A DNA stretch of 64,000 nucleotides, taken from assembly GCA_947492525.1 (NCBI GenBank), contig CANLNQ010000007.1:1-64000 (forward strand), written 5' to 3'. Shown here piece by piece: positions 1-8,841 of the stretch. The DNA comes from an uncultured Granulosicoccus sp. (lineage in GTDB: Bacteria; Pseudomonadota; Gammaproteobacteria; Granulosicoccales; Granulosicoccaceae). Made by a program: the position numbers and the translations under genes. How positions within the stretch are numbered: the first letter of the stretch is position 1; every line of letters starts with the position of its first letter. Below the pieces are notes generated by a model that saw only the letters and a list, made by a program, of their open reading frames with translations, made no database searches and was not told where the DNA came from.

Positions 1-2
1 CT

Positions 3-83
3 GATACGGCTGATACGGCTGATACGGCTGATACGGCTGATACGGCTGATACGGCTGATACGGCTGATACGGCTGATACGGCT
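3..83 (+). repeat. 9-bp tandem repeat (GATACGGCT)9, in frame
   Basis: Nine perfect copies of a 9-bp unit run from the window edge and may continue upstream. In the frame of the downstream hydrolase each unit reads Asp-Thr-Ala. A 9-bp unit keeps the frame when copies are gained or lost, so the array can vary in length without breaking the gene. Confidence 0.95.
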
Positions 84-1286
84 GATGCTGTCGAGGCTGA
101 AGCAGTCTCTACCTGTCGACGTGAGTGCATCAGCCTTGAGGCCAGTGAGGCCAGTGAGGCCAGTGAGGCCAGTGAGGCCAGTGAGGCCAGTGAGGCCAGC
201 GAGGCTAGCGAGGCCAGCGAGCTGACGGTGCTCCGCTTCGGCCAGACCGGTGCCCGCCCCAAGGCCTACCTGCAGGCCGGTCTGCACGCTGACGAATTGC
301 CCGGCATGCTGGTCTTGCGAACTTTGGCGCAGCTGCTTCAAGAGGCAGACGAGAAGGGAGAAATCCTCGGCGAAATCGTTCTGCTGCCGGTGGCCAATCC
401 CATCGGATTGAAGCAGCGGGAATTCAGCATCCTGCAAGGCCGCTTCGACGCCAAATCGGGTGAGAACTTCAATCGTGAATACGCCGACCTGGGCGTTGCG
501 ATTGCCGAAACGGTAGGCCCGGTGCTGGGTGATGATCCGGAGGCCAACGTCGTGGCGATTCGGGCCGCGATGGGGGCGGCGCTGGCAGAGTTGCGCCCCG
601 AGACCTCACTCGACGTATTGCGTCACACGCTGCTGGAGCTTGCCCATGACGCCGATATCGTTCTGGATCTGCATTCCGACAATGAAGCGCAGATGCATCT
701 GTATACCGGCACCGCGCTCTGGCCTGCGGCAGCCGATCTGGCAGCGGAGATAGACGCTCGGGCCGTATTGCTGTGCGAAGAATCCGGCGGGAATCCGTTC
801 GACGAGGCCTGTAGCGCGCCCTGGTGGAAGCTGGCCGCCGCCTTTCCCGACAAGCCGGTGCCACCGGCCTGCCTGGCGGCGACGGTCGAACTGCGCTCCA
901 GCAACGATGTCGACGAGAGACAGATCGGTGATGATGCTGCCGCCCTGATGCGTCTGCTGATCCGCCGAGGTCTGGTCGCAGGTTCGCCGGGAGCCCTGCC
1001 CAGACTGCTGTGCGAGGCCACGCCGCTGACCGCCATGCAACAGCTTGTCGCCGATACGGAAGGGGTCATCATCTACTGTGCCCGTCTGGGTGATCTCGTG
1101 CGAGAAGGTGAGGTCGTTGCAAGGATCGTCGATCCACTCGGTGGCAGCACGGACGTTACGGCCAGAACCGAAGGTCGCCTGTTCGCCCGCCATGATCAGC
1201 GCTACGCCTGGCCGGGCAAGATCATCGGCAAGATTGCCGGAGCGACACCACTGCCCGAGCGTGAAGGCCACCTGCTGACGGACTGA
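3..1286 (+). CDS. Succinylglutamate desuccinylase/aspartoacylase family hydrolase, 5' end outside window
   Basis: Zinc-dependent amidohydrolase of the AstE/AspA (M14-like) group. The core begins near 228. It carries the first zinc motif HADE in GLHADELPG, a later DLH in VLDLHSDNE for the third ligand, and a C-terminal lipoyl-like beta-barrel segment (GDLVREGEVVARIVDP) seen in many desuccinylase-like proteins. The frame is open without a stop back to position 3, through both 9-bp arrays, so the real start probably lies upstream and the protein has an acidic, repetitive N-terminal extension. The alternative is a GTG start at 228 (352 aa), but I see no clear ribosome site there and it would remove the first strand of the fold. 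The substrate cannot be told from sequence. Confidence 0.75.
   Translation, partial: DTADTADTADTADTADTADTADTADTADAVEAEAVSTCRRECISLEASEASEASEASEASEASEASEASEASELTVLRFGQTGARPKAYLQAGLHADELPGMLVLRTLAQLLQEADEKGEILGEIVLLPVANPIGLKQREFSILQGRFDAKSGENFNREYADLGVAIAETVGPVLGDDPEANVVAIRAAMGAALAELRPETSLDVLRHTLLELAHDADIVLDLHSDNEAQMHLYTGTALWPAAADLAAEIDARAVLLCEESGGNPFDEACSAPWWKLAAAFPDKPVPPACLAATVELRSSNDVDERQIGDDAAALMRLLIRRGLVAGSPGALPRLLCEATPLTAMQQLVADTEGVIIYCARLGDLVREGEVVARIVDPLGGSTDVTARTEGRLFARHDQRYAWPGKIIGKIAGATPLPEREGHLLTD
138..218 (+). repeat. 9-bp tandem repeat (GAGGCCAGT)9, in frame
   Basis: Nine copies of a second 9-bp unit, the last three with single-base changes (AGC for AGT, GCT for GCC). In the frame of the hydrolase each unit reads Glu-Ala-Ser. 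It follows the Asp-Thr-Ala array after an 18-codon spacer (84-137) and ends about 10 bases before the GTG at 228. Confidence 0.95.
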
Positions 1287-1409
1287 TGGCAGGCATGCGC
1301 TCGGGTGCGGGCATGGATGACGTTCCCGATTGGCGTGTGAGGTGCCATTGAGTTGCGAGTGGTTCCACAGTTGGCTTGATGTGCGCAAATCACCGCCTGC
1401 GCGAGTCGC

Positions 1410-3776
1410 TCAGTTGGCCAGCAGATTGTTGATGGTCTTCAGAAAATCGTTTCGCTGGTAGGGTTTTCGAATGACCGGCTCCGTCAGCCCGGCTGTTACC
1501 TCTTCGGGGATGTAGCCTGTTACAAACAGGATCTTCACGTCGTTATCAACCAGCCTGATCTGTTTGGCGACTTCCTGGCCGCCCATTTCCGGCATGACGA
1601 AATCCAGGATGATCAGCGATATCTCCTGCCGGTGCTGATGAAACAGGTCGAGCGCTTGCCTGCCATTCTCTGCAGCCAGTGTTCTGAAACCCACCGATTC
1701 CAATGACAATCGCGTGATCTCGAGAATGTCGGGGTTGTCGTCTGCCACGAGTACCAGGGTCTGTTCGAGCCTGGCCAGTGTGTGGATGGCGGCGGGGCCC
1801 TGTTGTGGAGAAACGTCTGCCGAGTTCGAGATGGGGAGGTAGACGGTAAATCGCGATCCGCTTGCCGTATCGGAATCCACCAGTATCATGCCCTTGTGTT
1901 GCTCGACGATGCTGTAGCAATTGGCCAGGCCCAGACCTGTTCCCAGGCCTGCGGCCTTAGTGGTATAGAACGGATCGAATATCCGTGGCAGAACGTCAGT
2001 GTGTATCCCGCAGCCATCATCCTCGATGGTAATGACGCAGTAGTCCCCTGGCTCCATGTCCGGTAGCTGTCGCAGGAAGCTGCTGTCAACCGTGAGCCGG
2101 GAAGTGCTTATACTGATGTTCCCGTTGGAATCGATCGCATCGCGCGCGTTGAAACAGATATTGAGCAGTACCTGTTCTATCTGAGCCCTGTCAGCGTGGA
2201 TGTACAGGGGCTCAGCCGATGGCATTGAGGCCAGAGCCACCGACGCGGGCAAGGTGCGTTCGAGCAGGATGGTCAGTTCCTCCAGCAGCAGGTTCACGTC
2301 GAAAGCTTCTTTCTCGGACTTTTCCTGCCGACTCAAGGTTGAGAGTTTTTCAGTCAGATTCATGCCGCGGATGACAACGTCGCAAAGCTGTTGCAGTGTT
2401 GTTCTGGTCGCCTTGCTGTGAGAGTCATCCAGCAGCAGACCTTCGAGACTGCCGATGACGACTTGCAGCAGGTTGTTGAAGTCGTGGGTGATGCCGCCGG
2501 CCATTTCGCCCAGCGCTTTCATCTTCTGGGAACGCGCAATGTTTTCCTCGAGACGCTTGATCTCGGTAACGTCCCGGCCAACGGCCGTGATGCCCTCGAT
2601 ACGGCCGTTGTCGTCCAGCAAGGCCGTGTTCGACCAGGCCAGCCATCGCCAGCCTTCCTTGGTCATTGCGCGTTGTTCGTGGTAGGAGGTGTGAGGAGGG
2701 TGTACCAGGCTGGCCAGGGATTTCTGCGTGTGTTCCCGGTCCTCTTCATGTACCAGAGGCAGGAACTGCCTGTTCAGCAGTTCGCTTTCCGGCTTGCCAA
2801 AGGTATTGCAATAGCTGGGGCTGACATACAGAAACCGGCCTTCCGGGTCGACCTTGACAACCATGTCGGTCTGATTCTCGACCAGAAGGCGGTATTTGTC
2901 TTCCTTCTCTGTCAGAAATCGCTTCTGTTTCAGCAGAATACGACTGGCAAGCGCCAGCAACACGGCCATCAGAATGCCCAGCCCGATACCCACTTCATTG
3001 AGCAAGCTGCTTGTATCGTCGAGGTAGGACTGCAAGGGGGCAAAGGACAATTGCCAGGGGCGCCCGATGATCTCGATGGGCAGCGTGACCAGATAGGGGC
3101 TTTGCGACGCCAGGTTCGACTGGGGTTGCGCGTAGATGAGCTCTTCACCCTCGAATACCTCGAACACGAAATGGCTTTGAAGCGGCTTTTCCGGTAGACA
3201 GGATTCCATCAGATTCTGCACGCGAAAAACGCCATTGGCGAAGCCTTGAGGCTCACCGTCAGGTGACAGAATCTGCTTGTAGAAGGCGAAGCCTTTCCCG
3301 GATTGCAACAGGTTGAGGATGTCCGTGCGACTCAAGCGGGATGAAGACTCCGCGGTGGCCAGAGCGGTGCCGACCGAGGCGTCTTCGTGTTCCCACAGAT
3401 CGGCATTGAGTGCGCGCTGATTGGCTTCGGCTGGATAGACGACACGGATGACCCCTTCGGGGTCCACGTAGTTGAGTGCCAGTATGCCGCTATAGAGCGG
3501 GAACAGGATGCTGGCAGAATCTGCCCACTCCTCGATGGCGTGCTCCGGACTGTTCCTTCGAAGGCTGGCCAGTGCCTCGACCGGCTTGGCGCCCGAATCG
3601 AGGCAGTATTCGAGGCGTATCTTGACCTGCTCGGCCGTGATCCGGGTTTCGAGCAGGATTCTTTCCTTGTCCCGCTTGTGGCTGGTGAGCCCCAGCAGGA
3701 AAACAAGGAGAAGTCCGAAAACCAGAATGGTGATCGATATGAGATTCTGACTATAGGTGTTTGCGTTGACGTTCAC
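1410..3776 (-). CDS. Membrane-bound hybrid sensor histidine kinase (CHASE-like, PAS, HisKA, HATPase, REC)
   Basis: 788 aa. Transmembrane segments at about 12-30 and 262-283 bracket a periplasmic sensor region of about 230 residues of CHASE type. A PAS domain follows (about 295-405), then a HisKA domain with phosphorylatable His431 in THDFNN, an ATPase domain with N box (NICFNARDA), G1 (DDGCGIH) and G2 (GLGTGLGLA), and a C-terminal receiver with acceptor Asp725 in ILDFVMPEMGG. The HDFNN form of the H box is typical of NtrB-like hybrid kinases. No response regulator or output gene is adjacent, so it is an orphan kinase that may signal through its own receiver or a distant phosphotransfer protein. 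The ligand is unknown. Confidence 0.9.
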   Translation of the reverse strand: MNVNANTYSQNLISITILVFGLLLVFLLGLTSHKRDKERILLETRITAEQVKIRLEYCLDSGAKPVEALASLRRNSPEHAIEEWADSASILFPLYSGILALNYVDPEGVIRVVYPAEANQRALNADLWEHEDASVGTALATAESSSRLSRTDILNLLQSGKGFAFYKQILSPDGEPQGFANGVFRVQNLMESCLPEKPLQSHFVFEVFEGEELIYAQPQSNLASQSPYLVTLPIEIIGRPWQLSFAPLQSYLDDTSSLLNEVGIGLGILMAVLLALASRILLKQKRFLTEKEDKYRLLVENQTDMVVKVDPEGRFLYVSPSYCNTFGKPESELLNRQFLPLVHEEDREHTQKSLASLVHPPHTSYHEQRAMTKEGWRWLAWSNTALLDDNGRIEGITAVGRDVTEIKRLEENIARSQKMKALGEMAGGITHDFNNLLQVVIGSLEGLLLDDSHSKATRTTLQQLCDVVIRGMNLTEKLSTLSRQEKSEKEAFDVNLLLEELTILLERTLPASVALASMPSAEPLYIHADRAQIEQVLLNICFNARDAIDSNGNISISTSRLTVDSSFLRQLPDMEPGDYCVITIEDDGCGIHTDVLPRIFDPFYTTKAAGLGTGLGLANCYSIVEQHKGMILVDSDTASGSRFTVYLPISNSADVSPQQGPAAIHTLARLEQTLVLVADDNPDILEITRLSLESVGFRTLAAENGRQALDLFHQHRQEISLIILDFVMPEMGGQEVAKQIRLVDNDVKILFVTGYIPEEVTAGLTEPVIRKPYQRNDFLKTINNLLAN

Positions 3777-4179
3777 CGATGCACAGACTCATCGGTGACG
3801 CGCATGACAGCGTCGGTAGGGGCTGGGTCTGGCTGCGGATTCAAGAGACCATCATCCGGCGGACCGATTCGAGTGATTCCAGAAAATGCACATGATGAGG
3901 ATCAAGGGTTGTCGTGGAATGACGTGAGCGAAAGCCTGCTCTGGATTATTGTCTGTCATGGAAGGCTTATAGTTTAACGGCGTAGAGTCAATCTTGCAGA
4001 AACTGTAACCTCTGGCGAGAGTCAGGCACCGCGGCTTATAGGCTGCAGCTGGCGCTCTTGACGCAGCGCAAGCGTGGAATACTCGCGGTGAATGGGGCAG
4101 CTACCTGCGTTCTCATGCAGAGTGTCATCGGACGATTCGCTATACTCTGGCATTCGATGTCGAGCAAGAGGTTGGCAGG
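3777..4179. other. Intergenic region between hybrid kinase and small membrane protein
   Basis: 403 bases without a convincing gene. It must hold the kinase promoter (reading left) and that of the small membrane protein (reading right). A TATACT at 4141-4146 is a candidate -10 box for the latter, but no good -35 is visible. Otherwise I see nothing specific. Confidence 0.5.
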
Positions 4180-4575
4180 ATGCGCGGAGCAGGTGGCAGT
4201 CAAGGTGGTGAGCTGCAGTTCCTGATCGGAATCGTCATGATGGTCGCCGGCTTCTATCTGTTGTTCAATGCCATTTCCATCGACTCTCGCTTCGGCCTGG
4301 GCATGCGACTCTACGGAATCGGCGGCGTGGGGATCACCTCTGGAATACTGATGATTCCACTGATCGCCGGCATCATCTTCATCTTCTACAACGTCAGGAA
4401 TGTCATCGGCTGGGTGCTCAGTGTGGGCTCGCTGGTGGCCCTGATCGTGGGTGTGCTGGCCAACGCTCGATTCAGCCTTCGCGGCATGAGTTCGTTCGAC
4501 CTCATCGTGATACTGGTGCTGGCATTCGGCGGGCTTGGCTTGTTCCTTCGCTCCCTGAAAAGCAACCCCCTGTAA
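4180..4575 (+). CDS. Small multi-pass membrane protein of unknown function
   Basis: 131 aa with about four hydrophobic helices (approximately 12-30, 50-70, 76-97 and 107-124) and a short glycine-rich N-terminus. The start follows a GAGG-containing site (caagaggttggcagg). There is no recognisable catalytic motif and I do not recognise the family. It is flanked by long intergenic regions, so it is probably transcribed alone. Composition matches its neighbours and the helices are regularly spaced, which supports a real gene. Confidence 0.7.
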   Translation: MRGAGGSQGGELQFLIGIVMMVAGFYLLFNAISIDSRFGLGMRLYGIGGVGITSGILMIPLIAGIIFIFYNVRNVIGWVLSVGSLVALIVGVLANARFSLRGMSSFDLIVILVLAFGGLGLFLRSLKSNPL

Positions 4576-5024
4576 CTCCCTCCCCGGGCATCGCCAGTCA
4601 GTCAGTGCTTGTCGCTGAGCATTGCTGGCCCCATAGTGACGTTGCGTACTGGCGCTGTGGAACGGCGCTTGGGAATGTCACTTCGGTATTCGAGCTGCGG
4701 AACGACGTTGCGGTGTGACGTTGTAAGAGGGCGTTGTGAGATGACGCGATCAGATGACGTCGCGGGCCCTGGATCGAATCGTTGGAAGAGAGACCCATGG
4801 CGTGCAGCGGGTTAGTCCGGCCCCGGTTCGATGGCGAACCAGACTCGAAACAGAGCATTTTGATGTGTATTTGTTCGTAATATCCCGAATAAGCGAATAA
4901 GTTCGTAAATCATGCAGTTTACGTTGGTACCCATACCCCATATATGGGTATTCCCGCGTCATCCATGATGTTATTACAGGGCATCTGACCCTCAAGAACA
5001 CACATGGAATCGGGAGAACGACGA
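4576..5024. promoter_or_regulatory. Leader/control region of the AOR operon
   Basis: About 450 bases without a gene. The left half has degenerate repeats around GACGTTGYG (4637-4735). The right half (4856-4955) is the most AT-rich stretch nearby. It has GTTCGTAA twice (4873-4880, 4901-4908), a tandem pair CGAATAAG (4886-4893, 4894-4901), a perfect palindrome CCCATATATGGG (4937-4948) and an overlapping inverted repeat TACCCATA/TATGGGTA (4928-4935, 4943-4950). This looks like a dense operator and promoter region for the tungsten enzyme operon. The bound regulator is not known. Confidence 0.55.
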
Positions 5025-5498
5025 ATGCAGAAATCGCTGCACATTGATCCAGGCAAGTGTACCGGCTGCCTGCAATGCGAAGCCGCTTGCTCACTGGTCA
5101 ACGAAGGGGCGGTCAATCCTTCGAAATCCAGAATCAAGGTTTTCAACTTTCACGACGAAGGCCGTTTCGTGCCTTACACCTGTACTCAGTGCGATGAAGC
5201 CTGGTGCATGCAGGCCTGTCCGGTGGATGCCATCGTGCTCAACCCGGAGAACGGTTCCAAGGATGTTCTCAACGATGTCTGTGTTGGCTGCAAGGTCTGC
5301 ACGATTGCCTGCCCCTTCGGCACCATCAACTACAACTCGTCCACTGGCAAGGTTGTCAAATGCGATCTGTGCGGTGGGGATCCGGAATGCGTCGCCGCCT
5401 GCCCTACGCAGGCCATCACCTATGTTGACGCCAACGCCACCGGTCTTGACAAGATGCGCGCCTGGGCTGCCAAGACCGACAACGCGGCAGGCGCCTGA
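5025..5498 (+). CDS. aorA: Four-cluster ferredoxin-like electron-transfer subunit of aldehyde oxidoreductase
   Basis: 157 aa from ATG 5025, chosen because GGGAGA (5012-5017) sits just upstream; an in-frame ATG at 5004 lacks a good site. Sixteen cysteines form four [4Fe-4S] motifs: CTGCLQCEAAC, CTQCDEAWCMQACP, CVGCKVCTIACP and CDLCGGDPECVAACP, the pattern of HycB/NrfC-type ferredoxins. It lies 11 bases before the AOR catalytic gene. In Aromatoleum aromaticum the equivalent AorA forms a complex with the tungsten subunit AorB and the FAD subunit AorC. I infer the same role here: carrying electrons between the tungsten centre and the flavin subunit in the cytoplasm. Confidence 0.88.
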   Translation: MQKSLHIDPGKCTGCLQCEAACSLVNEGAVNPSKSRIKVFNFHDEGRFVPYTCTQCDEAWCMQACPVDAIVLNPENGSKDVLNDVCVGCKVCTIACPFGTINYNSSTGKVVKCDLCGGDPECVAACPTQAITYVDANATGLDKMRAWAAKTDNAAGA

Positions 5499-5509
5499 GG
5501 AGACGAGAC

Positions 5510-7366
5510 ATGAGCTGGACAAGAAAGATACTGCGCGTCAATCTGACCAACGGTACGGTTCAGGACGAGCCGCTGAACATGGAATGGGCCAACGACTATC
5601 TGGGTCAACGCGGCCTGGCCACACGCTATCTGGTCGATGAGATCGATCCCAAGTGCGATGCGCTGGGCCCCGACAACAAGCTGATCATGACCACCGGCCC
5701 GCTGACCGGCACCATCGCCTCCACCGGCGGCCGGTACTCAGTCGTCTGCAAGAGCCCGCTGACCGGTGCGGTTGCCTGTTCCAATTCCGGTGGCTTCTTC
5801 GGTGCCGAAATGAAGTTCGCGGGCTGGGATATGGTCATCTTCGAAGGCAAGTCGGCCAGTCCGGTCTACCTGCACATCGAAAATGACGTGGCCAGGCTGA
5901 TGCCTGCCGATGACCTGTGGGGGCAGTCGGTTTGGGCCGCTGATCACGCCCTGCGTCAGAAGCATCAGGACCCGCAGGTGCGTATTGCCTGTGTGGGTCG
6001 CTCAGCCGAACAGGGATGCCTGTACGCCGCAATCGTCAACGATCTGCACCGCGCTGCCGGACGTTCGGGTGTCGGTACGGTCATGGCGTCGAAGAACCTC
6101 AAGGCAGTGGTGGTACGAGGTACCGAAGGCATGGGCAATGTGGCCGATCCGTCGCAGTTCATGCAAACCGTCAAGGCCGGCAAGAAAGTGTTGGCCGAGA
6201 ATGCGGTTACCGGTCAAGGCCTGCCAGCCTACGGCACCCAGGTCTTGATGAATGTCATCAACGAAGTAGGCGCTCTGCCGACTCGCAACATGCGGGACAT
6301 TCAATTCGAAGGGGCCAATGAAGTGGGTGGTGAGGCCATGCATGAGCCGCGCAAATCCGATGGCAAGCCCAATCTCACGACCAACGGTGCCTGCTATGCC
6401 TGCACGATTGCCTGTGGCCGAATCTCCACGATCGATCGCACGCACTTTTCGGTCAAGGACAAGCCCGAGTACTGGATCAATTCCGGTGGCCTGGAATACG
6501 AAGCGGCCTGGGCACTCGGACCGGATACCGGCGTTGACGATATCGATGCGCTGACCTACGCCAACTTCCTGTGCAACGAAGACGGTATGGACCCGATCTC
6601 CTTCGGTTCAACTGTGGCTGCGGCCATGGAACTGTTCGAGGAAGGGGTCATCACCACCGAGCACACCGGCGGTATGGAGCTGAAGTTCGGTTCTGCCGAA
6701 GCCCTGTGCTGGGCGGCTGAAGTCACGGCCAAGGGCGAAGGCTTTGGTGTCGATCTGGGTCTGGGTTCGAAACGCCTGTGCGAAAAATACGGACGCCCAG
6801 AGCTCTCCATGACCGTCAAGGGTCAGGAGTTTCCGGCCTACGATCCTCGTGGTATCCAGGGCATGGGCCTGGCCTACGCAACGTCCAACCGGGGTGCCTG
6901 TCATCTGCGCGGATACACCGTGGCGTCGGAGATTCTGGGCATTCCCGAAAAGACCGATCCTCTCGAGTCGGGCGGCAAGGCTGGCTTGGTAAAGGCGTTC
7001 CAGGATGCGACTGCAGCGGTGGATTCCGCCGGTCTGTGCATCTTCACTACCTTCGCCTGGACCATGGACGACATTGCACCGCAGGTGGATGCTGCCTGTG
7101 AAGGCGACTGGTCTACCGAGCGCATGATGGAAGTGGGTGAGCGCATCTGGAATCTGGAGCGTGATTTCAACCAGAAAGCCGGTATCAGCGGTGCCGAGGA
7201 TACCTTGCCCACACGTCTGCTCAAGGAAGGTGCCGGTTCCGGTCCTGCTCAGGGCCGAGTCAGCGATCTGGATCAGATGCTGCCCGAGTACTACCAGCTC
7301 AGGGGTTACGGTGCCGATGGCTCGATGACGGATGAAACCCGTCAGAAGTGGTCATTGCCTGCCTGA
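5510..7366 (+). CDS. aorB: Tungsten-dependent aldehyde ferredoxin oxidoreductase, catalytic subunit
   Basis: 618 aa, normal for the AOR family. It opens with the typical WTRKILRVNLTNG strand and has the pterin-binding stretch AAGRSGVGTVMASKNLKAVV. The cubane ligands are CYACTIAC plus a distal Cys in SAGLCIFT. EYEAAWALGP and CHLRGY hold the Glu and His positions that in Pyrococcus AOR lie near the tungsten. The enzyme oxidises aldehydes to acids, or works in reverse with low-potential donors, using a W-bis-molybdopterin. The ferredoxin gene is 11 bases upstream; a 197-base gap with a hairpin separates it from the flavin subunit gene. The aldehyde substrate cannot be predicted; AORs of this type are usually broad. 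Confidence 0.93.
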   Translation: MSWTRKILRVNLTNGTVQDEPLNMEWANDYLGQRGLATRYLVDEIDPKCDALGPDNKLIMTTGPLTGTIASTGGRYSVVCKSPLTGAVACSNSGGFFGAEMKFAGWDMVIFEGKSASPVYLHIENDVARLMPADDLWGQSVWAADHALRQKHQDPQVRIACVGRSAEQGCLYAAIVNDLHRAAGRSGVGTVMASKNLKAVVVRGTEGMGNVADPSQFMQTVKAGKKVLAENAVTGQGLPAYGTQVLMNVINEVGALPTRNMRDIQFEGANEVGGEAMHEPRKSDGKPNLTTNGACYACTIACGRISTIDRTHFSVKDKPEYWINSGGLEYEAAWALGPDTGVDDIDALTYANFLCNEDGMDPISFGSTVAAAMELFEEGVITTEHTGGMELKFGSAEALCWAAEVTAKGEGFGVDLGLGSKRLCEKYGRPELSMTVKGQEFPAYDPRGIQGMGLAYATSNRGACHLRGYTVASEILGIPEKTDPLESGGKAGLVKAFQDATAAVDSAGLCIFTTFAWTMDDIAPQVDAACEGDWSTERMMEVGERIWNLERDFNQKAGISGAEDTLPTRLLKEGAGSGPAQGRVSDLDQMLPEYYQLRGYGADGSMTDETRQKWSLPA

Positions 7367-7409
7367 GCAGCCGGCTTGCAATCTGGACACGCCGTTCAGG
7401 TACAGCCAT

Positions 7410-7435
7410 GGCGCCTGCCTTCGATGGCAGGCGCC
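7410..7435 (+). other. Perfect 10-bp hairpin inside the aor operon
   Basis: GGCGCCTGCC, loop TTCGAT, GGCAGGCGCC: a perfect GC-rich stem with no following T run, so not a normal intrinsic terminator. It lies in the 197-base gap between aorB and aorC and could act in mRNA processing or stability, giving different levels of aorAB and aorC. Confidence 0.7.
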
Positions 7436-7563
7436 GATATCGAACCCTCGGGCGCAGCCAGACTGCGCCTGAATCGTTTTCAGACCTGTCAACCGACTCG
7501 GCTGGCCAATCATGGCGCGGCGGGATGGTCTGAAGGTGGCAATTCAATTTCAGGACGCAACTT

Positions 7564-8832
7564 ATGCATTACGTGATTATCGGTGCCGGTCCTGCCGGTG
7601 TTAACGCAGCCGAGCACCTGCGCCAGTACGATCCTCTGGGCAAGATCACCCTGCTGGTGGCCGAGGATGTGCCGCCGTATTCACGCATGGCCCTGCCGTA
7701 CTATCTGGCTGACAACATCCCTTCCGAGGGCACTTACCTGCGCAAGGAACCCGGGCACTTCGAGTCACTGAAGATCGATCTGTTGCAGGGACGGGCCAGT
7801 TCCATCGATACCCAGGCCAAGCGCATCACGCTGCTGGGCGGCGATACGCTGTCGTATGACAAGTTGCTGATTTCCACCGGCGCTACGGCCACCCGACCAC
7901 CCATCGACGGCATCGATCTGGACCACGTGCACAACTGCTGGACCTTGAAGGACGCCGACAAGATCGTGGCCAGCACCCGACCCGGCTCGCACGTGGTTCT
8001 GATGGGCGCGGGCTTCATCGGCTGCATCATTCTCGAGGCGCTGGCGGAGCGTGAGGTGGATCTCACCGTCATCGAAATGCAGGATCGCATGGTCGCACGT
8101 ATGACCAATCAGGTCATGGGCAACATGATCAAGGACTGGTGTGTCAGCAAGGGCATCAATGTGAAGACATCCACGGGAGTGACCAGCATCGAGAAAGGCA
8201 CTGACTCAGCCCTTTTGGTGCATACCAATCAGGGGGAGAGCCTGCCAACGGATGTGGTGGTCTGTGCCACCGGTGTGCGCTCCAATACGGCGTTTCTCGA
8301 TGGCAGTGGCATCGACATCGACATGGGCATCGTGGTGGATGATTACCTGCAGACCAGCGTGCCGGATGTCTATGCTGCCGGGGATGTGGCCCAGGGGCGG
8401 GACATGTCAACCGGTGAGTATCATGTACAGGCCATTCAACCCACGGCGGTTGAACATGGCAGACTGGCTGCCCACAATATGGTCTATGGACATGGCGTGC
8501 CCCATCCGGGCAATGTGAACATGAACATTCTGGATACGGCAGGCCTGATTTCCACCTCCTTCGGCTTGTGGATGGGTGTGGAAGGGGGGGATGAGGCTGA
8601 AATGTGCGACCGGGACAACTTCACATACCTGAATCTGCAATTTCGGGATGATGTGCTCGTGGGCGCCAGTAGTCTGGGCATGACGCAACACGTGGGTGTC
8701 ATGCGTGGGCTGATCCAGACAGGTTGCCATCTCGGTGAGTGGAAGGACAAATTGATGAAGGCGCCGAATCGTCTGTCGGAGGCTTATCTTGCCTGTGCAC
8801 AGAGTCAGCACAAGGCGCTCGGGCCGGTTTAG
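7564..8832 (+). CDS. aorC: FAD/NAD(P)-dependent oxidoreductase subunit of aldehyde oxidoreductase
   Basis: 422 aa, pyridine nucleotide-disulfide oxidoreductase fold of the NirB/rubredoxin-reductase-like group. The FAD motif GAGPAGVNAAEHL is at the extreme N-terminus, the NAD(P) motif GAGFIGC is near residue 145, and VYAAGDVAQGRD is the conserved second FAD motif. It lacks a redox CxxC pair. Its place after the ferredoxin and tungsten subunits matches AorC of Aromatoleum, which lets that AOR use NAD+ as acceptor. I infer the same role. aorD starts 9 bases downstream. Confidence 0.9.
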   Translation: MHYVIIGAGPAGVNAAEHLRQYDPLGKITLLVAEDVPPYSRMALPYYLADNIPSEGTYLRKEPGHFESLKIDLLQGRASSIDTQAKRITLLGGDTLSYDKLLISTGATATRPPIDGIDLDHVHNCWTLKDADKIVASTRPGSHVVLMGAGFIGCIILEALAEREVDLTVIEMQDRMVARMTNQVMGNMIKDWCVSKGINVKTSTGVTSIEKGTDSALLVHTNQGESLPTDVVVCATGVRSNTAFLDGSGIDIDMGIVVDDYLQTSVPDVYAAGDVAQGRDMSTGEYHVQAIQPTAVEHGRLAAHNMVYGHGVPHPGNVNMNILDTAGLISTSFGLWMGVEGGDEAEMCDRDNFTYLNLQFRDDVLVGASSLGMTQHVGVMRGLIQTGCHLGEWKDKLMKAPNRLSEAYLACAQSQHKALGPV

Positions 8833-8841
8833 AAAGCTGCC

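Noticed and set aside
1..218. Possibility that the 9-bp arrays are a CRISPR or a replication origin iteron
   Set aside because: No spacers and the unit is too short for CRISPR; arrays are in frame with a gene and no rep gene or DnaA box is close.
4598..4858. 86-codon minus-strand frame in the aor leader region
   Set aside because: Random composition with no motif or ribosome site; overlaps a region with regulatory repeats.
4937..4948. CCCATATATGGG resembles the eukaryotic CArG box
   Set aside because: Only a coincidence of sequence; no such regulator exists in bacteria. It is kept only as a generic palindrome.
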